A stretch of DNA of 64,000 nucleotides from Gerris lacustris (Eukaryota > Arthropoda > Insecta > Hemiptera > Gerridae): assembly GCA_951217055.1 (NCBI GenBank), contig OX578280.1:66498513-66562512 (forward strand). The letters are read 5' to 3'. This document shows, one piece after another, positions 11,601 through 22,109 of this stretch (positions are counted from its first letter, which is position 1; each line of letters starts with the position of its first letter). Made by a program: the position numbers and the translations under genes. The notes under the pieces were generated by a model that was not told the origin of the DNA, ran no database searches, and saw only the letters and a program-made list of their open reading frames with translations.

Positions 11601-12768
11601 TTTGTATGAGATATTTATCATGGCTTTTGCATTTATAACACAAATAAATGGACATATATCTGTCGAGGCACCTGAATCCTGCCTATTATTACACCTTGTG
11701 TGCACTATGAAATTGCATCAATCCTCGTGATAGTTGATTTAAAAAAAAGTAAGAAAAACACCAATTTATTTTCCAGTGGTGTTGCTTTTTATATCTTCAG
11801 AGACTAGGAGATAGCGTGCAAAAAAGTGTCTGACTAACATCAAGCTAGAATTTTGTGTATAATTAAATCTTTTGGTGCCTTTTAAGAATATGTGGTCGGC
11901 TAAGTTCGTCTCCAGGACATAGCTTGGCAATAGGCATTTGAAAAAGACAAACTGGTGTAGAGCGGCCATGTCCCACCTTTTTTGGTAGACAATGTGATTT
12001 TCATAATCCTGAGTACGAAATTAGTTTGTAGACCAAAAATCAAGTTGATGGTAGTTTATCATTTAATTTAGAGCAATATTGGAATAATTAACCTATTAAG
12101 TGACAAAATACCATCAACTTGATTTTTGGTCTACAAACTAATATCGTACTCAGGATCATGAAAATCACATTGTCCACCAAAAAGCGCGGGACATGGCCGC
12201 TCTCCACCGGTTTGTTTTTTTCAAACGCCTATTGCCAAGCTATGTCCCGCAGACGAACTTAGCTGACCACATATTCCTAAAAGGCACCAAAACATTTACT
12301 TATACACAAAATTTTAGCTTTAATGTTAGTTAGACAATTTTTTGCACCCTATCTCCTGGACCTGGACTATCATTGGTTTATTAAGTTCTCGAGGTTTAAT
12401 AATATTGAGCTATAGACAGAGAGAAGAATGTTAGACTGAACTAATAGTGGGAACCAGTTGATTTTGCCCTCTTATATAGGCTGTGGGGGGGGGGGGGGGG
12501 GGCTTATTATAATTATACCCTTATTTCAAAAGTTAATAAGCTGAAAGAGTTAAGTTGACAATTGTGTTGTTTAGGTAAAGAGGAAGCCGAGCAAGGAAGA
12601 GCAGTAGTGCCAGGTATAGGACCACGTCTATCTTCTGAGCTTATGGACAGAGTGGAGGAGTACATGTCCAGCTGTGCTGAGAGACAGGGCGGTCTTGTCA
12701 TGCCGAGGAACCTCAGGCACTTCCTATGTCCTCCACTAGACATAGAGTCTTCTCAGCCTCAAGCCTGA
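5608..12768 (+). CDS. Ropporin-like protein (ROPN1/ROPN1L family), seven exons
   Basis: Coding exons: 5608-5841, 6399-6560, 7206-7306, 7939-8030, 9702-9751, 11119-11260 and 12575-12768. Each has GT-AG borders and the phases agree at every join, giving 324 residues. Residues 1-78 hold the RIIa-type dimerisation/docking domain (LPSILKKYAKAAIRTQP). Exon 2 has the ropporin pattern ending VDWPKFVAISLGFLEV, and exon 3 has VCEVLTEEPEGG then FLSLY. Ropporins bind A-kinase-anchoring proteins and radial-spoke parts in the sperm flagellum. The family is usually about 210-230 residues. The extra length here is an acidic, proline- and glutamine-rich linker (exons 4-6) before a C-terminal block (exon 7) that resembles the ropporin tail. 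The linker exons are the least certain. The start was chosen at the ATG nearest the conserved domain, although the frame stays open upstream to about 5473. Confidence 0.8.
6399..6560 (+). CDS. Ropporin-like exon 2
   Basis: The acceptor is TTGTTGCAG and the donor is GTG|GTAACT. The exon is 54 codons in phase 0. It encodes SRDELVEKWGDVSLPVQTL and then FVAISLGFLEV, matching the ropporin block that follows the RIIa domain. Confidence 0.8.
6884..7058. repeat. Dispersed repeat family E, copy 1
   Basis: It shares blocks with 10790-10930 and 18740-18893. These are a leading 'ATGAGG.AAA' or 'GTGAGGGAAA' near 'AATAAA', a central 'TTTGCCTAGTTGGCCC', and in copies 1 and 3 a trailing 'CATTGGCT.CC' then 'CAGATTTTCCCAC' or 'CGGATTTTCCCAC'. 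It lies in ropporin intron 2. The class is unknown. Confidence 0.6.
7206..7306 (+). CDS. Ropporin-like exon 3
   Basis: The acceptor is TGTGTAG and the donor is TACAG|GTATAC. It encodes TMLRVCEVLTEEPEGG and FLSLY, the most recognisable ropporin segment after the RIIa domain. It ends in phase 2. Confidence 0.8.
7939..8030 (+). CDS. Ropporin-like exon 4 (linker)
   Basis: It encodes an R-C-L-G-E-L-E-C-G-E-V stretch, then a proline/glutamine-rich linker. The donor ATTAG|GTACGT is good. The acceptor (TATGTCGAG) has a weak pyrimidine tract, so the exact start is less sure, but the phases fit both neighbours. Confidence 0.6.
8605..8648 (+). repeat. Poly(A) tract of 44 bases
   Basis: An uninterrupted A run in ropporin intron 4. 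No recognisable retroelement body precedes it, so it may be simple expansion. Its length may be affected by assembly. Confidence 0.9.
8704..9678. mobile_element. Non-autonomous hAT-type element with perfect 8 bp target duplication
   Basis: The ends are CAGAGACGGAACTAG and, reversed, CAGTGCCGGAACTAG. Both are followed inward by a GGCCCGTGTGC-like block. The flanks carry the identical 8 bp AGTAAATG at 8696-8703 and 9679-9686, as expected for hAT transposition. There is no transposase. It sits in ropporin intron 4, almost touching exon 5. Confidence 0.88.
9702..9751 (+). CDS. Ropporin-like exon 5 (short acidic linker)
   Basis: A 50 bp exon encoding TQEEEGGESTANQDLQ. The acceptor is AACTGTGTAG and the donor is CTCCAG|GTAACA. 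The phase fits both neighbours. A hAT element and its target duplication end only 15 bp upstream of the exon. Confidence 0.6.
9936..10744. mobile_element. Second non-autonomous hAT-type element
   Basis: The left end is AAGCAATTCTTAACC followed by TTTAGGTCGCGG. The right end reversed is CAGCGTTTCCAAACC followed by a GACCCACGACC block, the common hAT 'GGGTCG' style of terminus. The flanks are ATCTAGTA (9928-9935) and ATCTAGTG (10745-10752), an 8 bp duplication with one mismatch. It lies in ropporin intron 5 and has no transposase. Confidence 0.8.
10790..10930. repeat. Dispersed repeat family E, copy 2
   Basis: The shorter and more diverged member of the three-copy family. It has TATGTGAGAGA..AAATAAAGCCACT and then TTTTGCCTAGTTGAC. 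It lies in ropporin intron 5. Confidence 0.5.
11119..11260 (+). CDS. Ropporin-like exon 6 (linker)
   Basis: It encodes an acidic then proline/serine-rich stretch (CETEIEVLLEENQVD, then PTSSPKPSDSGLP). The acceptor is TATTTTAAG and the donor is CCCAG|GTACAA. The exon is 47 codons plus one base, in phase with exon 7. Confidence 0.65.
11803..12370. mobile_element. Long-palindrome MITE family A, copy 1
   Basis: The two arms of about 260 bp are near-perfect reverse complements around a short centre (about 12060-12108). The tips carry GGAGATAGCGTGCAAAAAA. Close relatives are at 15097-15620, 48611-49179 and 51370-51982. Open frames inside the arms are incidental. It lies in ropporin intron 6. Confidence 0.85.
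12482..12502 (+). repeat. Poly(G) run
   Basis: An almost pure G tract. Similar G or C runs occur near 6821, 12974, 15714, 20588 and 52167. The lengths are probably polymorphic or affected by sequencing. Confidence 0.85.
12575..12768 (+). CDS. Ropporin-like terminal exon
   Basis: The acceptor is TTGTTTAG. It encodes LSSELMDRVEEYM and GGLVMPRNLRHFL and stops at TGA 12766-12768. The helical block resembles the C-terminal part of ropporins. A downstream AATAAA at 13277-13282 is a possible poly(A) signal. Confidence 0.75.
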
Positions 12769-13928
12769 ACAGATCTTGTCTTTAGTTAAAGTTAAAAGAC
12801 CCACCTAGCATATACACAGCGTAACAGACACACCTAGCATATGCACCTTCCACCTACGCAATTGATAAGAAATTACTCATAGTGAATAGATCTTCAATAT
12901 AACAATCTAGGTTTCTAACAAAAATTAGATATAGTATGTCAAGTAGTTTTCTTTCTACTGCTGGTAGCTCCTGGGGGGGGGGGGGGGTTACTCAGAGTAA
13001 CACCTCACTACTCAAGAGATAGATAGAATTATTACAAGCTTTTATTTAACTTGCAATGTTTGTATGTATGTATGTTCAGGCCAAATCTTGCAACTGACTT
13101 TTAAAGCAGTTTCCCTCAACCAATTGAATTGAAATTTTGCATACACGTTTAGTTTGGATGATAATGCATGGTTAGCTAAGCTACGTCATTCTAAATCCAA
13201 GATGGCGTACTAATTATTGTTTAAGCACGCCCATGCTATGGGTATCAAACGAAAGGGTTTGCTGAAGAAGAATACGAATAAAAGCTTGTTTTTAAATATG
13301 TTCTTTTACTATTAATTTATTTATTACCAAATCATATAGACATAGACATAAACAATTATATGCATTACATTCATTTACATGCTGGTAAATCAGCCTAAGC
13401 CATGGAAAACTATTCAAAAGATACATTTAATTATTATCAATGATTATTATCAAAGATTATTATTATTAGTATCAACTGCAGATAAAGTTATCAGAGCTAG
13501 AGCACCTCTCATCCTAAATCTACAAAGCCACATCGATTTGGGAAAACTGGGCGTGACTGTAACATCTAAGATATCAGTCTTCCATAGCCTCATCTTTCAA
13601 TAAGTGATCTTAGGAAAGTAAGAGAAGATAAGAAACTGGTATGTGGAAACTCTTAGGGTACAGCGCTTAGTTAGGGTCAAAGAAACACAGACAGTTCAGC
13701 TACCAACTACACAAAAATATCCCTATACATCCCAACCCCTCAACAAGAGCTTTATATAATAGTGAGTTTAGAAGTTAAAACCAATACGGATGTCATTACT
13801 TATTTCTGATGTTGGTCAATGCACTGAGTTTTATAGATATTCTCTGCCCACTTGTTAATTATTGCCACTTTTAATGAAATAGCTTTTTCAAAGTTTCCTT
13901 GAAATCTGCACTAACTTGCACTTTTACT

Positions 13929-14490
13929 TACTGATGCAGTCTACTATCTTTACCTAATACTGCTGTATACTAGCTTTACTTACTGACGCAGTCTACTATC
14001 TGTACCTAATACTGCTGCGTACTAGCTTTACTTACTGACGCAGTCTACTATCTGTACCTAATACTGCAGCGTACTAGCTTTACTTACTGATGCAGTCTAC
14101 TATCTGTACCTAATACTGCAGCGTACTAACTTTACTTACTGATGCAGTCTACTATCTGCACCTAATACTGCTGCGTACTAGCTGCTTTACTTACTGACGC
14201 AGTCTACTATCTGTACCTAATACTGCAGCGTACTAGCTTTACTTACTGATGCAGTCTACTAGCTGCACATAATACTGCAGTCTACTAAGCTTTTTCTTAC
14301 TGATGCAGTCTACTATCTGCACATAATACTGCAGTCTACTAAGCTTTTTCTTACTGATGCAGTCTACTATCTGCACATAATACTGCAGTCTACTAAGCTT
14401 TTTCTTACTGATGCAGTCTACTATCTGCACATAATACTGCAGCGTACCTAGCTTTACTTACTGATGCAGTCTATACTAGCTGCACCTATT
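13929..14490 (+). repeat. Minisatellite, 52-54 bp unit, about 10 copies
   Basis: The repeated core is TACTGATGCAGTCTACTATC, followed by TGCACCTAATACTGC and TACTAGCTT. Spacing is 52 bp early and 54 bp later, where units gain an AAGCTTTTTC variant. Repetitive minus-strand open frames through it are artefacts of the repeat. Confidence 0.92.
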
Positions 14491-15096
14491 TTTTGCATAC
14501 ACTGTGAAAGTAAAATATTTTAGAATAACAGTGTTCTATTTATTCGACTTATTTTCATAATTTACTTGTATGGGTTGTGGGAGAAAATAAAAATTCTTTT
14601 GATTTTGAAAAGTAAAAACAATAAGCATGATACTAGAGAACCCTGTTTCAAGATTAAGCCTCATACTGTATGAGATATAAAACAGTTACCAATACACTAC
14701 TGTGTTACTAGATATTACATTTATTTTATAATATATAGTACACTCTAGTAAATAAAGTTTAACCTTTATTTATCCTTAAGATGTATTTTAATATATATAT
14801 ATTACTGAAGAAAATTATTTATTTTTCAAATGAGTGAAATAAAGTCTGTATTTTATTATTTTATTTATACATTAATGACAAATATACGACTAAAAGAACT
14901 TATATAGTGTTTATTTTTTAACTTTCACCAGTTTACCTTCATTACCTATATATATGAATTATTTGTTATCTAAATTTATATAAGCATACTATGTTCAATA
15001 ATAATTATTGGTAAAATAAAAATAATTTTTTGTTGTATTACCTATTTGTTCATTTTTCCTTATATGTTAGGTATAAGTGTTAGGTGCCAACTAATA

Positions 15097-15620
15097 GTCC
15101 AGGAGATAGCGTGCAAAAAAGTGTCTGACTAACATCAAGCTAGAATTTTGTATACAAGTCAATCTTTTAGCGCCTTTTAAGAATATGTGGTTGGCTAAGT
15201 TCGTCTGCGGGACATAGCTTGGCAATAAGCATTTGAAAAAAACAAACCGGTGGAGAGCGGCCATGTCTCACCAATTATGGTGGACAATGTGATTTTAATG
15301 ATCCTGAGTACAGAATTAGTTAGTAGACCAAAAATCAAGTCGATGTTATTTTCACACTTAATATGTTAGTTATTCTAATATTACTAAAAATCAACGTGGT
15401 CACCTGTCAATGGACAAACTAACATCAACTTGATTTTCGGTCTACTAACTAATTCTGTACTCAGGATCATGAAAATCACATTGTCCACCATAATTGGTGA
15501 GACATGGCCGCTCTCCACCGGTTTGTTTTTTTCAAACGCCTTTTTTTTAAAAGATTGACTTGTATAAAAAATTCTAGCTTGATGTTAGTCAGACATTTTT
15601 TTGCACGCTATCTCCTGGAC
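15097..15620. mobile_element. Long-palindrome MITE family A, copy 2
   Basis: The tips are GTCCAGGAGATAGCGTGC with a TA dinucleotide on both sides (15095-15096 and 15621-15622). This suggests TA-targeting as in Tc1/mariner-type elements. The right arm lacks about 60 bp present in the left arm, so the palindrome is asymmetric. Confidence 0.85.
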
Positions 15621-15695
15621 TATAACAATGAGTATTAGATGATGACTATACACAATACAGGTGGAGACCACATCATCGGAGGCTATTCTATTATA

Positions 15696-15750
15696 CAGGG
15701 TGGTCCAAAAGTCTCCCCCCCCCCTCTTAACTTTTGAACAGACCACCCTG
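15696..15750. mobile_element. Tiny 55 bp inverted-repeat element
   Basis: The ends are CAGGGTGGTC and GACCACCCTG, perfect 10 bp inverted repeats bordered by TA on both sides (15694-15695 and 15751-15752). The interior is essentially a poly(C) run plus a short A/T-rich piece. It is probably an internally deleted MITE. Confidence 0.65.
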
Positions 15751-17129
15751 TACATATATTATTATGTATCCAGTGTTGCACCCACAATTTTTTCCTAGGG
15801 GGTGGGGCTGGAATTTATCTACAAAATTAAATATAGCAAAGGAAAATACGTTGCATAAATAATAATTATTACTCAGACACTCAATGGACGATTTAATAAT
15901 ACCAAAGCTGAAGAGTTCTGAGCATCAACTAAGACCAAATTTATAATTAAAGTTGTGCTTCCAGCACACTCGAAGTGACCTTAAGCAATTTAACAAATCA
16001 TACATGTTCGTTAACCGATTTAATCGGCCCTGCTATTTCAAGGTGGTGGTTCAAGATATGATATGGTCGAAAATCGCTTGGCGGCAAAATGTTGCATAAT
16101 TTAAAACACTTGAAAGAGTATATTCCTTTGTCAAACAATCAATTTGTGTGATTTAAGCATCTGAGAAATTTTATTATATGATTTGTTCATAGGAAAGTTG
16201 ACATCCCTAATCCCTATGTCAAAAATATAAACTTATTGAGGCCCAGCCGTTTTTTCTACAAACCGCCTCATTTTCTTCAGTTTTACCGAAGGTTCTTTTA
16301 CCTGTTACTTTTGAACTGATAATTATAATTATGCAAAACAAACGTCATCAAATGCATTTTTATCATTAAAAAGCAGTTTCTTGCTTTAAATTTTCCCATG
16401 ATTTTAAATTTAAGATTTTGATGAGAAGGCATATTTTTCTTACAAAACGTATGAAATTTTTCTTAAAAAATTGTTTTGTGTTATTTTAATAAAGAATAAC
16501 TGATTTTTTTAGTTTTGCTAAAAAAATAAAATGGATAAAAGGGGAGTCACGAAAAACTTATTTTTTTGGGACACATGGTCCAAAGATGAATTGCAACAAA
16601 ACCGTAACCAAATATTTTTATCTGTTCTCACGACGTCCTCCTCTTTCATTTATCACTGTATGACGCATTTCCGTTAAAAAAAAGTCAACTCCTTGTTTCT
16701 TTAGGCTTCCCTACATTTTCCTGTGTTCGGCTTATTACACATAACAACTGCAAAGTTTCAATTTTTTATGTTGATAAAGGTGCGTTAACGTTGGAAATTA
16801 TAAGGGTCTTCGGTTTTGCTCGTGGATCCTAAAAAAAAGTAAAACTTTGATTTAAGTTGTAGATGGTCGAGTTAAAAATCGTCCACATCACTTAAAAAAT
16901 ATACAGTAGATCTTTGTTTAGAAAGCTGTCGATTGGAGGTTTCATGTCGGCTAGGTTATATGTGTACAGAATCTCGTGAAACAAATGTGTGAGATTTACT
17001 CAGATTTAAGGATTTAAATGTTCAACGTTCAACACTTGCTCTGAATTACCTGAACTTTTAAACAGTATTGTGTGGCTCTAGTGCGTGTGATTCGGCCTGT
17101 TTTACCGGTTCCCAGTGTATTTGCCGGTC

Positions 17130-18266
17130 ATGTTCTCGTCTCCGGTGGGTGTGCTCCGTCAGCTGAGTTCGGCGCGACACAGCCTGTCCGTCGGCAGCAG
17201 GACTCTTAAATTTCACCCTCGGATAAATATCAACAGGTGCAAGAGTTCGACGCCGATCAACACGATCATCATGTTCGTGCCACAGCAGGAGTCGTGGATC
17301 GTGGAACGTATGGGTAAGTTCCACAGGATCCTCGATCCGGGACTCAACTTCCTCATCCCCGTCATAGACTCGGTCAAATACGTCCAAAGCCTCAAGGAGA
17401 TAGCCATCGACGTGCCCAAACAGAGCGCCATTACGAGCGACAACGTCACTCTCAGCATAGACGGTATACTGTTTCTTAGGATCGTCGACCCTTACCTGGC
17501 CAGCTACGGCGTAGAGGACCCCGAGTTCGCCATCACCCAGCTGGCTCAGACCACGATGAGGTCGGAACTCGGTAAGATGTCTCTGGACAACGTTTTCAGA
17601 GAGAGGGAGAACCTCAACGTGGGTATCGTTTGCAGTATAAACAAGGCGAGCGAGGCCTGGGGCATCCAGTGCCTCCGCTACGAGATAAGAGACATCAAAC
17701 TGCCCACCAGAGTCCACGAGGCCATGCAGATGCAGGTCGAGGCCGAGAGGAAAAAGAGGGCCGTCGTCCTCGAATCCGAGGGTGTCAGGGAGGCGGACAT
17801 CAACGTGGCTGAGGGTAAGAGACAGGCCAGGATCCTCGCTTCGGAAGCGGAAAAACAAGAACAGATAAACAGTGCCGAAGGTGAAGCCTGCGCTATGATG
17901 GCCGTGGCGAAGGCGCGTGCTGTCGGGCTCAAGGAGATGGGTAAATCCCTCTGTACCAAAGACGGGCAAGACGCCGCTTCCCTGGTCGTAGCAGAACAGT
18001 ACCTCCTAGCGTTTAAGCAACTCGCTAAAACCAGTAATACACTTATTCTACCTTCTAATACTAACGACGTATCTTCTGTCGTAGCTCAGGCTATGTCTGT
18101 TTACTCGACCATTGTCAAGAACAGTGGCTCGACCACATCACAGCCCCTTGACCTGCCTAAACTATCTGACCCGGAGTACTGCAGCGACCGAGACGATGAC
18201 TTGGACGGCATCACCATCAGAGGACTCCCCACCGACACCAAGAAACCTGCTCCGGAGAAATCATGA
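17130..18266 (+). CDS. STOML2: Stomatin-like protein 2, mitochondrial
   Basis: Intact single-exon 378-residue protein. STOML2 is a mitochondrial inner-membrane SPFH protein that binds cardiolipin and prohibitins and organises respiratory-chain and YME1L/PARL protease assemblies. Visible here are an arginine-rich, acid-poor N-terminus (about 1-40) fitting a mitochondrial presequence and the INTIIMFVPQQESWIVERMG entry to the SPFH domain. These are followed by ERENLNVGIV and the WGIQCLRYEIRDIKLP block. A long charged helix of coiled-coil type comes next (MQVEAERKKRAVVLESEG, then AEGKRQARILASEAEKQEQ), with a STOML2-type C-terminal region last. Human STOML2 is about 356 residues. The start is the ATG at 17130, since the frame upstream begins only at a GTG. 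It is much richer in G+C than its surroundings. The lack of introns suggests retroposition or intron loss, but it shows no damage. Confidence 0.93.
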   Translation: MFSSPVGVLRQLSSARHSLSVGSRTLKFHPRININRCKSSTPINTIIMFVPQQESWIVERMGKFHRILDPGLNFLIPVIDSVKYVQSLKEIAIDVPKQSAITSDNVTLSIDGILFLRIVDPYLASYGVEDPEFAITQLAQTTMRSELGKMSLDNVFRERENLNVGIVCSINKASEAWGIQCLRYEIRDIKLPTRVHEAMQMQVEAERKKRAVVLESEGVREADINVAEGKRQARILASEAEKQEQINSAEGEACAMMAVAKARAVGLKEMGKSLCTKDGQDAASLVVAEQYLLAFKQLAKTSNTLILPSNTNDVSSVVAQAMSVYSTIVKNSGSTTSQPLDLPKLSDPEYCSDRDDDLDGITIRGLPTDTKKPAPEKS

Positions 18267-19668
18267 GATTAGGCCTCACCCTGTCTACTGCCTGGTTCCA
18301 AACCATTTAACTCAACCTACCTTACCTCCGAGACATTTTTATAAGCTCGGTGATGTGTAACTGGCACAGATTTCCTTTTTATTTATTTTTTTTACTTAGG
18401 AGAAAGGCAATCAATATATTACTAGTCTTTTAAGATCGATAAACCAGATAACGTGGGTAAAAATCGGTCAAGTTCTTTTTAAGATGTCACCACAACAATA
18501 CTGGATGATGATGTTCTGTGAAGATTTTCTCAATGTCTTGGCCACTTAATTTATATTTTTGATAAAGTCCTATTTTACAAACCCCCAGATGTCTAATTAA
18601 AAAATAACAAAGCTTTCTTGACGTCACCAGCAAGTCTCTCCAACAGATCCGGTATAATTATTTAAATTTGTCTACTTCATATATAACGCTTATGAAGTCT
18701 AGACTCTTGTTACAATTAGGATAGTTTTTTTAACACTCAAGTTTTCCAACTTATGTGAGGGAAAAAATAAATGCACTCGGCAGTTATCCAGTTGTATTTT
18801 TGTTTGCCTAGTTGGCCCTTCCTCTGAGACGTCAAAATCTCGAACTCCCATTGGCTTCCCGCCATCATTTTCAGATTTTCCCACTCTGTCAAAAACAATT
18901 ATACTTGTACCACTGGTATAAGTCAGATGAATCTATTAGGTTTCTAGCAAAGTCCACTTTGTGAGATGGGTAATGTTTTGTTTCCATCAAAAACTATAAG
19001 AATTTTTCAAAAATGTAAGTAGATTATGGCCTAATCTCAGAGCGATCAGTGTATTTTAAGCGTAGCGCCCATACTTAAGTAGTCTATTTTTGAACATACT
19101 GATTTATCTAAAATAGTTATATTTTGGTCCCTTTTTATGTAAATTTTGCTTTGTCTAAAAGCTGGTCAAAGAATGTTTAATGTTGAAGAGAGATAGTAGA
19201 ATCTAAGGGGGTGTAATAGAAGACTTTTCTCTCTTTTATTATTATTATTTTTTTTTTTTCAAGTGATTTTGTATATAAGTAAATAGTGTGAAAGACGATT
19301 CATTGTGTCGTAGGCGGAGTAAGTGCTAAAATTGTAAGTTAAGAGTTTTATTATTATTGTTTGTCCTTGTAAATGAAAACAATATATAAGTAGGTTTTTC
19401 TGTATATAAATATTTTTGTTTTATTGTTTTTGGTTTTATTTATAAAATTAGTTGCTCGTAAATGTAGAAAGTGTTTTAATTCAACCCTTTCCCCTTACTC
19501 TTGGTGAGTGGCTTCTGCAGGTTCTCTCGTAATTAATAGCTTGGTTTTCCAGTGAATCTATGACACAAAGAAATTGAAGTCTGACATTTCGCTTCCACTA
19601 CTAGAAGCATCTTTAGGGGTGTGGTGAATTGTGACGTTAACTGGAAGCATCCAGTATATCTTGTAGTT
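18267..19668. other. 3' flank of STOML2
   Basis: It holds the probable STOML2 3' UTR and a dispersed repeat copy (18740-18893). From about 18900 to 19668 only A/T-rich sequence was seen. No poly(A) signal can be chosen with confidence. Confidence 0.5.
18740..18893. repeat. Dispersed repeat family E, copy 3
   Basis: It has GTGAGGGAAAAAATAAA, then TTTGCCTAGTTGGCCC, then CCCATTGGCT and TCAGATTTTCCCAC. It is collinear with copy 1 in ropporin intron 2. Confidence 0.6.
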
Positions 19669-19884
19669 CAGCGTTTCCCAAAGTGTGGGTCGTGACCTGG
19701 CACCGGGTCGCGAAAATAAATTGTAAAAACATGAAAAAAAATGTGCTCTTGTCCGCCTTTGATACTAAGCTCCTCATTTTTATTTAAACCTATCATAGAA
19801 AAAAATGGAGTTTCATCATTAATTTAATGGAATTTTTTTTTTAATGTTTTGAAACATTACATATGCATTTATTAAAACCCATGC

Positions 19885-20364
19885 CAACTATGATGGAGGA
19901 GATTTAAATCTAGAAACACTATCAGTTTCAATTCAAGAACATCTTTCAGAGCTAATAAATAGTTTTAAAGACTGCTTTTCGGATATTCCTTCACGTAATA
20001 TGTGGATTAAAGATCCTTTTTCTGTCGAAATTGAAAAGGAAGAAATGTTAAATCTTAGTGAACAAGAAGTTGATAATGTAATTAAAATTTCATGCGCAAC
20101 CGATCTGAAAAAAGTTTTAGAAACTGTACCCTTAATTAATTATTTGTTGCGCTGTCAAAAGGCGTATCCAAGCGTATGCGAAAAAGCGATACAATTTTTA
20201 ATGCCTTTTCTCACTATTTATACGTGTTCTCAACCTTGGTGTACCTAAAAAATAAGTATCGAAACATATTGGATGTCGAACCTAATTTGAGAATAAAATT
20301 AACATCATTACCTGCTAATTTGAAATTGTTATGTGATGACAAACAACATCAGCCTTCGCACTAA
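19885..20364 (+). pseudogene. hAT transposase remnant, C-terminal dimerisation region
   Basis: Translation gives a ZBED5/SCAND3/FAM200-like tail: NMWIKDPFSVEI, then LSEQEVDNVIKISC, then KKVLETVPLINYLL. After a shift of frame near 20200-20240 it continues KNKYRNILDVEPNLR and LLCDDKQHQPSH, matching the hAT C-terminal signature. The frameshift and missing N-terminal half (BED finger and catalytic core) make it non-functional. Confidence 0.75.
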
Positions 20365-20521
20365 GAACCAAATAATTATGTGGAAAGCAAAGCTTACTTC
20401 ATTAACTAAAGTTTTAAATGAATATACATAATTGTTAATTTTTTAATTACTTATATTTTTCTTATTTAATTATTTTGCAATATTTGTGTATGAATAAACA
20501 GACAAATACCTTATTTACTAA

Positions 20522-20523
<2 letters not shown>

Positions 20524-20566
<43 letters not shown>

Positions 20567-20567
20567 C
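20524..20567 (+). repeat. (TA)n microsatellite
   Basis: A dinucleotide array of about 44 bp. Similar arrays lie at about 21710-21740 and 58142-58172. Confidence 0.9.
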
Positions 20568-20725
20568 AAGGTACAGGTACTGACGTAGGGGGGGGGGGAG
20601 ACTGAAATTTAAAATTGAATAAAATTAATTAAAATGGTAAATTACCTCGCTTCCACGTCACCTTACTGATGACTAGCTTTAAGAGCAATGAGAATCTCAG
20701 GATGGGTCGCCAAGTTTGAACTTGC

Positions 20726-21707
20726 ATTCGCCCCTGGACTTGAATCTGTCTTACCCACAGATGCAAGAAAATTTGTATTTAAATATTAATTAAAAATTGT
20801 ATATAAGGTTGTATCGTCGCATTAATAAAAACAAATATTAAAATTGACTTCGCTTTATTAAAATATACCTTTTCAAAATTCTAGACTTAGCAATATCCTT
20901 GGAGCTCAAAGGGTCAAACACTGACTATGCTCAGGTATAATATTTTTAAGATTTGAGAATAATTTTATTATATAGAAACTTTACGATATTAAGACCAGTT
21001 ACACAGATTTGTATCGGATTTAAATTTCCTACAAATTAAACTTATCTGTACTGAAGAGTAGAATCCTCGTTGATGATCTCGTAGTCGGACTGCGTACCTC
21101 TCAAGGGAAGATGGCGCAGACGGTTCACTGAAGCTTGTCGGAAAATATTCCGATGTAGACCTCTTTTGAGATGGAACTGGCGTACACTGAATTTACTTGA
21201 TATAAGACTTGATTAACTGTTTTAATACTTTACTATAGACATCCGGATTTCAAAGAAAAGCTACTATTACGGATTCCACTGGTCGGAAAATCTACGGGTC
21301 CCGAATCTGGGTTACCCTACTGCAACGAGTCTCGCCTCCGACTGTCCTCTCCCTCGACAACCACCTGTTCCCTCTTATCTCCTGGTGACGTCACAACGTC
21401 TCGTAGCTTTAGGCTGAAGACAGAATTTGCTAAAATTATTTATTAAGGTCCGTGTCTTCCCTCTATTGGTCCCAATCGTTGGATTAGGACTTCCGATGAT
21501 TTAATTACCTATTCATCAAGTCCCAGGAGCTTTTATATACGAGTAATCTCATTTAGAATAAAGTAGGCTGAGGCTCCGAGAGTATGCGGTCGAGGTGGCC
21601 TGGGTTCCGAGACAACTCGAGGTTTCCAGGCTGAATCCCCGCCAAATTCAAATATGCAAATCTAACATTCTACTAAATAAGGGGTATCCCTATATATGAG
21701 GATCCTC

Positions 21708-21747
<40 letters not shown>

Positions 21748-22109
21748 ATGCTGTTATCACATTAATTCAGCAATAATTATTCATAATGATTTGATCACTA
21801 CAACTGAAATTATTAATCACTGTTCTCGAAAATTTAACGATCTTTCGGGCCCCAAGAAAATGTAATCTGAACCTTATATATTCGAGGTTGCTGAATCCGA
21901 ATCTGAAGTCAAAATTTCTCCTATACATACAGTGCGGAAAAATTGTGTTTTTGGGGGGTTTCGACCCAATTTTTCGCACAAAAAAATTGTAAAAAAAAAA
22001 TAAAAAAATGTACAGACGTTTTAATATCTTCAAGCAATGAAGAACGCGAATCTAAAGTCAAAAAAATCGGTCCCAGACAACTCAAACAAACTTTCTCATA
22101 TGCGAGTTT
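20726..22109. other. Unclassified sequence with a G+C-richer patch
   Basis: About 21040-21640 is richer in G+C than its surroundings but no reading frame makes sense. It may be an unrecognised element. The rest includes a (TA)n run and an unremarkable minus-strand open frame at 21767-22033, rejected as a gene. Confidence 0.4.

Larger units (their letters stand above)
12769..17129. other. Intergenic between ropporin-like and STOML2
   Basis: No gene was recognised. It contains the 3' flank of the ropporin-like gene, a patch at about 13040-13300 resembling dispersed insect repeats, a minisatellite (13929-14490), a long-palindrome MITE (15097-15620) and a tiny inverted-repeat element (15696-15750). 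The stretch 15780-17129 shows nothing else and should contain the STOML2 promoter. Confidence 0.55.
19669..20725 (+). mobile_element. Degraded hAT (ZBED-like) element
   Basis: The left end CAGCGTTTCCCAAAGTGTGG followed by GTCGTGACC is a classic hAT terminus. A weak reversed counterpart (GGATGGGTCGCCAAGTTTG) lies near 20700. A decayed transposase fragment lies between them. No target duplication survives, so the right boundary is approximate. Confidence 0.6.

Noticed and set aside
14239..14430. Repetitive minus-strand open frame with QIVDCISKKKLSRLQYYV units
   Set aside because: It is the translation of the 54 bp minisatellite. Unit length divisible by three keeps it open. There is no start context or family.
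17058..17969. 303-codon minus-strand open frame
   Set aside because: Antisense shadow of STOML2, whose sense frame is full length and clearly conserved.
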